Shown here piece after piece: positions 54,706 to 64,000 of a stretch of DNA of 64,000 bases (positions are counted from its first letter, which is position 1; the number at the start of each line of letters is the position of its first letter). The notes under the pieces are model-generated. The model saw only the letters and a list, made by a program, of their open reading frames with translations. It did not search any database and had not been told where the DNA came from. Origin of the DNA: Acidobacteriota bacterium (GTDB lineage Bacteria; Acidobacteriota; Blastocatellia; RBC074); NCBI GenBank assembly GCA_016715865.1, contig JADJXM010000002.1, positions 62,001-126,000 on the forward strand. Direction: 5' to 3'. The position numbers were made by a program, and so were the translations under genes.

Positions 54706-55260
54706 ATGATTCGATTATTTCAACGAACCTGGACGGCGCTGCTGTTTGTGGCGCTCCTTTCGACAGGGCTGAACGGAGCACAACGCGACCAGACTCCATC
54801 GCTTGACCGGCTCAGAGCGCAGAACATCATGCTGCGAAATATACAGGGCAAGCGTATTTCGCTCAACAGTCTGCTGGGGAAAGGCAAGCCGGTGGTGCTG
54901 GACCTCTGGGCGACCTGGTGCGGCCCCTGCCGGCAGGAAATCCCACACCTCATCGAGATAGCCAGCAAACACAAGCAGGACGGGCTGATCGTGATCGGCC
55001 TGACGATGGAAGATCCGGACGAGGATCGCCGCCTTGTCGTCGCCTTCGTCAAGGAGTTCGGCATGACCTATCACGTGGCTTTCGCGCCGACTGAGTTATA
55101 CACATTCTTCAATCCCGGAGCGACTACGCTCCGCATCCCGCAGACCATGGTCTATGCGAGGGATGGAGAGATGGTCAAAAAACTGGTTGGTTATAATCCG
55201 AAGATCGGCAAGGAGATCCTCGACAAGGCCGTCGCCGAGGCGATCGGTGGGAGTAATTGA
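54706..55260 (+). CDS. TlpA/ResA-like thioredoxin, exported
   Basis: The 184-residue protein has an N-terminal signal or anchor (~8-25), then a thioredoxin-like domain with LDLWATWCGPCRQEIPHL (active site WCGPC) and a cis-Pro in LRIPQTMVY. These proteins reduce disulfides on the outer face of the membrane, for instance in cytochrome c maturation, which would fit the many heme c proteins nearby (inference). It overlaps the start of a family D repeat, which carries the next bases after its stop. A paralogue follows at 55546. Confidence 0.88.
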   Translation: MIRLFQRTWTALLFVALLSTGLNGAQRDQTPSLDRLRAQNIMLRNIQGKRISLNSLLGKGKPVVLDLWATWCGPCRQEIPHLIEIASKHKQDGLIVIGLTMEDPDEDRRLVVAFVKEFGMTYHVAFAPTELYTFFNPGATTLRIPQTMVYARDGEMVKKLVGYNPKIGKEILDKAVAEAIGGSN

Positions 55261-55438
55261 TCCACGGAGAAGAATCGTCCACGAAGAAACACGAAGGAGA
55301 CACGAAGAAGAATTATCCACAAAGGTCACGAAGTGAACACAAAGAGGAATGTAAAAAGGGTTGCCGAGTATCACCCATTTCTTTTCTTTGTGATCACTTC
55401 GTGACCTTTGTGGATGATTTATTCTTCGTGGACGATTC
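55260..55438. repeat. CACGAAG/CACAAAG palindrome (family D), copy 2
   Basis: ATCGTCCACGAAGAAACACG and TTATCCACAAAGGTCACGAAG on the left face CTTCGTGACCTTTGTGGAT and TTCTTCGTGGACGAT on the right, around a ~55-base centre. It separates two TlpA-like genes and begins at the stop codon of the first. Confidence 0.75.
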
Positions 55439-55545
55439 TTTTCAGGGTTGTCAAGAACACACGGAAAAGGCTATCATCTTGGTTCCGGTCCGCCCTCAAG
55501 CCGGGGATTATTATCGGATATTTCACAAAGGTAGTGGCAGATCAG

Positions 55546-56151
<606 letters not shown>

Positions 56152-56330
56152 GGGGGCCGGCGAAAGCTGCTCCTAAAACATCCGGCTTTGCCCAGGGCTT
56201 TAATCATGTTATAAAAACTGTTCATTTCGGGCCGAAGATAACCGGCTCCTCGCCCCGCAACACATCATCTCAGATTCTGACAGTTGTCAGCCAATTCGAT
56301 TCGCTTGTAAACCGGAGGCAGATATAACAT

Positions 56331-57743
56331 ATGCGCGATATTCAACGAATTTTCGTTATTTTACTCATTCTACTGATCGGGGTCGACCTGTCGGCGGCGA
56401 TGCGAAACGGGGCCGCGGCCGGACAGGAGCCGAAGCCGCAGGCAGGGCAAACCAGACCGGAAGAGCCACAGGCGGTCACTGAAAGATCGAGAGTCGAGAA
56501 GATAGTCGAGTCACAGGCTATCAACACGGAACAATTCGGGAATTTCCGGTTTCCGATCATCAACAACAAGGGTGATGTCGCAGTGCTGGCGATGTTTCCG
56601 GTCGCGGACAAGGTGCGCCGTTTCGGACAGGCGATCTTCATTCGCAAGGCCGATGGCAGCTGGGAAGTCGTTTCGGAAGGGCAAAAGGCTGTCAATATGC
56701 CCGAGCCTGTTCATAGTTTCAGCATGCCATCGTTCAACAACAATGGTGAACTGACTTTTATGGCAGCTTTCGGTTCGGCTGTTGAAAAGAGCGCAACCCC
56801 ACTGGATCCTAACGATCCGATCAATAATTCCCCTGTCATCAGGAATCAGGCTCTGTTCATCAAAGGGGCCGACGGCATTCGAAAATTGATCAAATTTGGC
56901 GAGGAAGTGCCGAATATGCCCTCCTATTTTTCGGGCGTCAGCAATCCATCGACCAATGACAAGGGTACGACGGCTTTCATCGGAACCTATACCGATCCGG
57001 ATGGAAGAGGTCTTTTTCTGATCGAAGGAGGCAAGCTCAGACTGGTTGCACGCAGCGGGCAAAAGATATCTCGTGATAATGACTCGACTTTTTCCGAGCA
57101 TTATTATCCGACTCCGGTCAATGAGCGAAATGAAGTGGCGTTTCTGGCACGAGTGGGCGACAAGAGCGGCGTCTTCATCGCGCGGCCGGGCGGAATCGAG
57201 AAGATTGCCTTCATCGGCGATCCGTCGCCGATCAAAGGCGCAAACTATCTCGGATTCGGCAACCGGACGCCCACGCTCAATCACAAAGGTGAAGTGGCAT
57301 TCCCGGCTTTTTATGATGGGCCGGATGCCGGCCGGGGCCTCTTCTTCAAGGGGTTGACGGGACCGGTTCAGATCGTCGCCAAAAGCGGCGATACGATTCC
57401 CAATACCACATACAATTTCACCGATTTCAGCTCGCCGGCGTTAAATGCGCGTGGAGACATAGCATTCATCGGCAATTTCGGAGGGCGCAACCGTGGCATT
57501 TTCATGAAGACAGCAAAGGGCATCATTCCCGTTGCCCTGGCCGACCAGCGCATACCCGGCGGCACTAAAGACGATGTCTTCAATAACTTCACGCCACCTT
57601 CGATCAACGATCGCGGAGAGGTCGTCTTTTACGCCCAATGGAGAACGTCCTCCGGTGTCGATATCGGCATTTTCCACCTCGACGAAAAAGGTGTTCTTAA
57701 CGTTCTGGTCAAGCGCGGCGACAAGATGCCGAAGCAGAAATAG
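56331..57743 (+). CDS. Exported protein with NxxGxxAFxA-type repeats, unknown role
   Basis: The 470-residue protein has a signal peptide (~1-24) and a Gln/Pro-rich spacer. Seven or so blades then repeat the theme xxLNxKGEVAFxAxxxGxxGIF (FNNNGELTFMAAF, TNDKGTTAFIGTY, LNHKGEVAFPAFY, LNARGDIAFIGNF, INDRGEVVFYAQW). The repeats suggest a beta-propeller of the choice-of-anchor or DUF7453 kind found in planctomycete and acidobacterial exoproteins. No catalytic motif is visible. CGGAGG precedes the ATG with somewhat long spacing. Extracytoplasmic by its signal. Confidence 0.8.
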   Translation: MRDIQRIFVILLILLIGVDLSAAMRNGAAAGQEPKPQAGQTRPEEPQAVTERSRVEKIVESQAINTEQFGNFRFPIINNKGDVAVLAMFPVADKVRRFGQAIFIRKADGSWEVVSEGQKAVNMPEPVHSFSMPSFNNNGELTFMAAFGSAVEKSATPLDPNDPINNSPVIRNQALFIKGADGIRKLIKFGEEVPNMPSYFSGVSNPSTNDKGTTAFIGTYTDPDGRGLFLIEGGKLRLVARSGQKISRDNDSTFSEHYYPTPVNERNEVAFLARVGDKSGVFIARPGGIEKIAFIGDPSPIKGANYLGFGNRTPTLNHKGEVAFPAFYDGPDAGRGLFFKGLTGPVQIVAKSGDTIPNTTYNFTDFSSPALNARGDIAFIGNFGGRNRGIFMKTAKGIIPVALADQRIPGGTKDDVFNNFTPPSINDRGEVVFYAQWRTSSGVDIGIFHLDEKGVLNVLVKRGDKMPKQK

Positions 57744-57848
57744 AAAATTACCTGGTTCCAGTCAGTGTCGAGACAACTGAAAAGCAGTTAATTTGAAAGT
57801 GGAAGCAACCGCTGAGCCCATGGCAGAAGCTGAATTGAGTATGAATGT

Positions 57849-57945
57849 GAATGTGGAGTGGCGGCCCGGCGCCGCTTTGGTAGTCCATGTTGCCAATTTA
57901 TGTAAGAACTACCAAAGCGGCGCCGGGCCGCCGCACTCCACATTC
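57849..57945. repeat. GC-rich palindrome family G, copy 3, in a 403-base gap
   Basis: GAATGTGGAGTGGCGGCCCGG.. on the left and CGGGCCGCCGCACTCCACATTC on the right, with inner arms CGCTTTGGTAGT and ACTACCAAAGCG. The left outer arm has lost a CGG unit. It lies between the repeat protein and gyrA. The remainder of the gap (57744-57848, 57946-58146) shows nothing else I can name, apart from an AGGAGAAGGA ribosome site for gyrA. Confidence 0.85.
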
Positions 57946-58146
57946 CCTTGTGGAAACTTAAAACTATTCCTATCGAAACTGCCATCTGCCAATGACCTCT
58001 TCATCTTGTCTGGACCTCAAGTAGCGAGTACAATTACCGTTTATTGAACCCAACGAATTATCAGCAGATGCGACACGGGCCGCCAATCCCAGCCCGAAAT
58101 GATTGTGGACTGATACCTGCAAGACCAGGAGAAGGACTTCTATCAG

Positions 58147-60630
<2,484 letters not shown>

Positions 60631-60658
60631 CCCCCCACAGCGGCGTTTCAGCAAGGTT

Positions 60659-61504
60659 ATGACGATCCGCGGATATCAATACCGGGCCCACAACCACGGG
60701 CTACTGATTGTGCTCTGTTTTTGGCTGCTCATCACTGCCGGGTGTTCCCGCATGGCCATGCTCGACCGTGCCCAGGCCGCCTGGGACAGCGGAGATTATG
60801 AGAAGTCGGCACAGTATTACGAGGAGTTCCTGCGCGAGAATCCGCAGGATAAAAAAGCGGCTTTCGCCCGTTTTCAGGCTGCCACAATTTGCCAGCGCGA
60901 TCTCAAGCAGTATGACCGGGCGATCCAGCATTTCATTCATCTGATCGAGGATTTTCCGAAATCGCCCGATGCATATGAAGCCCGTGTTCGCCTTTCGGAA
61001 TGTTATGCTGCTGCCGGCAAGAGCCGCGAAGCGATCAGCGAATATGAACGCGTCATGCCGTTCACTCAGAATGAGAAGGAAAAGCGCCGGATTCGTCTGA
61101 ATATTGCAGATCTGTATTATGATATGAACGATCTCGGACAGGCCGTGGCGGAATATGGCAAAGTTACAGCCAATGCGCCATTTGATGAGCTGAGCGAGCG
61201 CGCTTATCTGCGAATTGGTGGCATCCGGCTGCTCAGGGACGAGTTCGAAGAGGCGATTCCAGCCTATCTGGCCGTCGCGGAAAAGACCGTTGACGGTACC
61301 ATTCGACGAGTCGCGCGGTTCGGGTTGGTCGATTGCTATGAGCGGACTTTCCAGTACGATCTTGCCGTCAAGACGCTTGAAGAGACAGAGCCCGATTCCA
61401 GGACGCCTGATTACATCCGTCAGCGCATTGATAACATCCGGGAACAGCAGCGAAACCGGAACCTGAACCTCCCATCTTCTGCCGGGTGGCCGGGCAGAAA
61501 ATGA
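60659..61504 (+). CDS. TPR lipoprotein (BamD/YbgF-like architecture)
   Basis: The 281-residue lipoprotein has the lipobox LITAGC (Cys29), then about six tetratricopeptide repeats (WDSGDYEKSAQYYEEFLREN, YDRAIQHFIHLIEDFPKSPDAYE, GKSREAISEYERVM, and more). A short basic tail follows. The arrangement of a lipidated cysteine and TPRs with outer-membrane features resembles BamD, but no barrel-assembly gene is adjacent, so the name stays general. It lies 28 bases after gyrA and is probably co-transcribed or read through from it. Confidence 0.82.
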   Translation: MTIRGYQYRAHNHGLLIVLCFWLLITAGCSRMAMLDRAQAAWDSGDYEKSAQYYEEFLRENPQDKKAAFARFQAATICQRDLKQYDRAIQHFIHLIEDFPKSPDAYEARVRLSECYAAAGKSREAISEYERVMPFTQNEKEKRRIRLNIADLYYDMNDLGQAVAEYGKVTANAPFDELSERAYLRIGGIRLLRDEFEEAIPAYLAVAEKTVDGTIRRVARFGLVDCYERTFQYDLAVKTLEETEPDSRTPDYIRQRIDNIREQQRNRNLNLPSSAGWPGRK

Positions 61505-61535
61505 TACCAGTCTGATCTAATTTCCAGGAGCTGAA

Positions 61536-61934
61536 ATGCCAATTTTCAACAGCCGCCGTCCGTCAAAGAAGAAACCCGCCTCCAACGGCAAGAATTTCAA
61601 ACCACGGAACGGCCGGGATAATAATAAAAACGCCAGCTCGGGCGGCAGTAATAAGAATAACAACAACAAGATGCGCCGACCTTCCAAGCCGATCAAGAGA
61701 AAGCCGATCGATCGCCCGGCTCAGACGAGCATCGAGAATACAGGAATGGAAGCCGCATACCTGAAGGAGTTGATCGACACACAGAAGACAGTGGTTATTG
61801 TTATGACCGACGGTGATCAGATACGCGGCCAGGTGCGTTATTACGATAAGGATGTTTTCAGCGTCGGTCCAGCCGATGGCGGCCCGAAAATGTTCCTCAG
61901 AAAAACCGGCATCAGATATCTATACGAAGTCTGA
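61536..61934 (+). CDS. Hfq-like Sm protein with long basic N-terminal extension
   Basis: The 132-residue protein has a disordered Lys/Asn/Arg-rich N-terminus (~1-65) followed by an Sm fold: YLKELIDTQKTVVIVMTDGD (Sm1), QIRGQVRYYDKDVFSVG, then MFLRKTGIRYLYE (Sm2), as in Hfq's YKHAI region but with RKTGI. It should form a ring that binds small RNAs and A-rich mRNA. The long positively charged tail is at the N-terminus rather than the C-terminus used by E. coli Hfq. CAGGAG precedes the ATG. Identification as an Hfq relative is from the Sm2 and Sm1 patterns, not from a search. Confidence 0.8.
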   Translation: MPIFNSRRPSKKKPASNGKNFKPRNGRDNNKNASSGGSNKNNNNKMRRPSKPIKRKPIDRPAQTSIENTGMEAAYLKELIDTQKTVVIVMTDGDQIRGQVRYYDKDVFSVGPADGGPKMFLRKTGIRYLYEV

Positions 61935-61967
61935 CCCCATTCCAGTTTGTTTTGGTAAATGCTCAGC

Positions 61968-62353
61968 CTATGTAAGAAAAATGTTTCAACGCCAAGTCGG
62001 CCAAGGGATTTTAGTCCTTGGAGTTGAAAATCTTAAAATACTTACTGATGTTACGCAGAAGAGTCCTTTAAAATCGATTTGACAAATTTTTGGGTTTCTC
62101 AAGCATATTCTTCTGTGAGCCTGCAACGCAGGCGAAAGAATAGAGCCCGGGGTGGAGCGAGGCAGGGCGAAGCCGGGTCCGTCCACCTGCCGCCCATTTC
62201 ATTGGCTTGATGAAATGATGATCACAATACCGGGGTTTCCTGGCCGGCGGCCTGCCGCCCGGGCTCTATTCTGCCCACCCGCTTCGCGGGTTCAGGACAA
62301 GTCAAGCAATTTCCGATCATTGTCTCTGCGTAACATCAGATACTTAGTTTACA
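61968..62353. repeat. Family C-like repeat interrupted by element B2
   Basis: CCTATGTAAGAAAAATGTTT, then CAACGCCAAG..GCCAAGGG, faces CCTTGGAGTTGAAAATCTTAAAATACTTA, whose continuation AGTTTACAGAG resumes after B2. The inner part resembles the family C copy near 19178-19431. The right end TTAGTTTACAGAG is the same as that of the family A copies. B2 lies inside its right arm, duplicating ATACTTA. Confidence 0.65.
62045..62339 (-). mobile_element. MITE-like element, family B, copy 2
   Basis: A 295-base element with termini CTGATGTTACGCAGA and TCTCTGCGTAACATCAG, flanked by a perfect 7-base direct repeat ATACTTA (62038-62044 and 62340-62346). Outer sequences match the reverse complement of copy 1 (3886-4265). 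The centre has lost ~85 bases relative to copy 1, including part of the second stem arm. No transposase is encoded. Confidence 0.85.
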
Positions 62354-62359
62354 GAGTAA

Positions 62360-62415
62360 TAAATCCGCCACTAAGGTTTCTTTCGACTTTCTCAGGAACC
62401 TTATGGCGGATTTTT
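62360..62415 (+). terminator. Long hairpin ending in T-run, probable terminator
   Basis: AAATCCGCCACTAAGGTTTC pairs with GGAACCTTATGGCGGATTTTT around a ~14-base loop, one mismatch in the stem. The T residues at the end suit transcription stop for the gyrA to hfq-like run. It lies ~100 bases before the next start codon, so it could also attenuate that gene. Confidence 0.7.
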
Positions 62416-62513
62416 CCGTCTATTTCCCCGACTCTGTCGTATTAACGGCATGTGAAAGATTCTGTGGGGGGCAATCGTTCAGTGACAGGCGTTAAGAGAC
62501 TGGAAGGAGCGCT

Positions 62514-64000
62514 ATGCAAATCATCGTGGTTTTCAGCCGTTTGATCAGGTTATCGATGATAATGATCATTCTGCTTGTGGGATTTGGACGGGTTTGTGGC
62601 CAGACTCCAGCGGACAAGGCGGAACTCGAACGCCAGGCGATCGAGAAGAAATCGCTCAGGCTGCTCGATGAACTTGTCACCGAAGCGGCATCAATCACAC
62701 ATCCTCAGACCAGGCTGGCGTTGATGACTACGGCGGTTGAACTTTACTGGGATAGGGATGAGCCGAAGGCCAGAAATCTGATTAATGAAGTCATGAATCA
62801 GATTATTGCTCTGAATGCGGAATATTCAGGGCCCGAATCAGCTGCCAGGCTCGGCAGAATGAGCCGGCGCTCACACCCCATGGCGCTTCGCAGCGGAATG
62901 CTGCGATTTCTCAGCAAGAAAGACAGCCGGCTGGCGCTCCAGTTTCTGCAGGCGACGCGACCGGCTCAGAGCCTCAATACCATCTACGGAAATGCCAATG
63001 TCGATGAAGACAGGTACCTCGAGATGGAACTGGCGGCCAATATCGCCGGCAATGATCTTGATACAGCTTATCGCATCGCCGAAGAGTCAATCGCCAGAAA
63101 ACTCGATCATCAGGTTTTCGAGATATTCAATTCTCTGGCAAAGAAATCTCCGCCGCATGCGATCAAACTGGGAGGGCTGATCAACAGTCATCTTCAGTCA
63201 AAAAACATCCTCGAAAGTTACAATGACATTAATTCGCTGTTCTCGATGCTTCAAAGCCTGAGAATGCAGGTTGGCGGTCCGGCCGGGAAAGACAGTAATG
63301 CAAAGTCGCATTCAGGTCTGCGTGAACAGGATCTTGACGCATATCGCCAGCTCATCAGGGACAGTCTGGAGCTGATGGCCAAAACCGTGATCAGGATCAC
63401 TCCGGCTGATCTGGTCGAGCAGCGTCGTTCAGACCAGACTCGAACTCTTTTGACACAGTTGCAGGAATGGATCCCTGAATTCGATGCCTATCTTCCTAAT
63501 CGTTCGGCCGCAGTCAAGGCCAGGCTCAACCAGTACAAGTCAGCAACTCATTACACTCCACAAAATCATGCAGCTGCAGAATATATCAAAAGTACGAGTG
63601 ATAAATCGGCGCGTGAAATCCTTGAGATGGCCTCTTCTGCACCGGAGGATGTGCGGTCGCAGCTTCACTACCGGGCATTGGAAAAAGCCGTCTCTGATGG
63701 AGATGCCGAAACTGCTCGACAAATCGCGCGCGAGAAGGTGGGCAATCCCGTGAATGGATTGGAGATGCTCAACTCACTCGAGCTTCAGGCGGCCTATCGT
63801 GCAGCGAAACTGGGAAAGTACGATGAGGCTTTGCGGTTGCTCTCTGCCGACATGCCCGACGACGAAAAAGGACAACTGCTTGCCGACTGGGCTTCATCTG
63901 CGGCTGATGCGAATAATCCGGTCGCGGCTAAAAAGCTGATCGATCAGGCGCGCGCCCTGGTTGGCAATAAAATGGAATCGCGCAAGCAGGTGGATACTCA
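62514..64000 (+). CDS. Unknown exported helical protein (3' end outside window)
   Basis: The frame is open from ATG 62514 to the window end, 495 complete codons. AAGGAG lies six bases upstream. It starts with a basic N-terminus and a long hydrophobic signal (SMIMIILLVGFG, ending VCGQ). The visible mature part is almost all alpha-helical and rich in Ala, Leu and charged residues (DDEKGQLLADWASSAADANN), with solenoid-like repeat spacing (HEAT/TPR-like) but no recognised motif. It is likely periplasmic or surface. It is not similar to the TPR lipoprotein upstream in any obvious way. Domains past the window edge are unknown. Confidence 0.75.
   Translation, partial: MQIIVVFSRLIRLSMIMIILLVGFGRVCGQTPADKAELERQAIEKKSLRLLDELVTEAASITHPQTRLALMTTAVELYWDRDEPKARNLINEVMNQIIALNAEYSGPESAARLGRMSRRSHPMALRSGMLRFLSKKDSRLALQFLQATRPAQSLNTIYGNANVDEDRYLEMELAANIAGNDLDTAYRIAEESIARKLDHQVFEIFNSLAKKSPPHAIKLGGLINSHLQSKNILESYNDINSLFSMLQSLRMQVGGPAGKDSNAKSHSGLREQDLDAYRQLIRDSLELMAKTVIRITPADLVEQRRSDQTRTLLTQLQEWIPEFDAYLPNRSAAVKARLNQYKSATHYTPQNHAAAEYIKSTSDKSAREILEMASSAPEDVRSQLHYRALEKAVSDGDAETARQIAREKVGNPVNGLEMLNSLELQAAYRAAKLGKYDEALRLLSADMPDDEKGQLLADWASSAADANNPVAAKKLIDQARALVGNKMESRKQVDT

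Overview
The window looks like a chromosomal segment of an Acidobacteriota bacterium, possibly class Blastocatellia. The basis is a combination of families: tricorn-like proteases in tandem, a VWA-domain lipoprotein of acidobacterial type, a ~1060-residue TonB-dependent receptor with an N-terminal carboxypeptidase-regulatory-like domain, a BNR/sortilin-like 1105-residue exported protein, a ceramidase-like hydrolase, heme c plus copper-monooxygenase-like proteins, and an Hfq-like protein with a long basic tail. This is inference from gene content. No rRNA or tRNA gene, CRISPR array, prophage or intact transposase was seen. Base composition is moderately GC-rich and fairly even, apart from one odd T-run/GC-run block at 35330-35413.

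Layout. 1-4.8 kb: two tandem tricorn-like proteases (the first cut by the window edge) and a c-type cytochrome. 5-11 kb: a BaiN/YhiN-type flavoprotein, then a + strand cluster efpL (YeiP type), Gfo/Idh/MocA oxidoreductase, DUF457 membrane protein, yceH, then an unknown membrane coiled-coil protein. 11-15.7 kb: three minus-strand paralogues combining an N-terminal heme c motif with a copper type II monooxygenase-like C-terminal domain; one has lost the copper ligands. 16-21 kb: a GH19-type endolysin-like protein, a ceramidase-like enzyme overlapping a ThiS-like protein with an unusual tail, and an M28 peptidase. 21-27.4 kb: glgA, trxA, trxB, purA, dodecin, a small Gly-rich membrane protein and a PhzF-family protein.

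27.4-39.1 kb is the most interesting block: a potassium-uptake locus on one strand. In order it has a DUF4118 histidine kinase (the C-terminal half of KdpD), kdpE, a small membrane protein, an outer-membrane porin, a tiny membrane peptide, kdpF, kdpA, kdpB, kdpC, a free-standing KdpD N-terminal domain (KdpD plus USP), and an overlapping HAMP histidine kinase whose H-box is out of register. The sensor normally made as one protein is thus split across three genes at both ends of the operon.

39-64 kb: an Rsm22-type methyltransferase, a VWA lipoprotein, an S9 peptidase, the BNR protein, a MaoC-like hydratase, an NtrB-like histidine kinase, a TonB-dependent receptor behind a structured leader, two TlpA-like thioredoxins, a repeat protein, gyrA, a TPR lipoprotein, the Hfq-like protein, and the start of an unknown exported helical protein.

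Intergenic DNA is full of dispersed palindromes in several sequence families (called A to G and J here), often present as two or three copies within the window, inverted relative to each other or nested. One family (B) has terminal inverted repeats and flanking direct repeats and behaves like a non-autonomous transposable element. One copy sits exactly on the stop codon of the tricorn gene, and the other sits inside another repeat.
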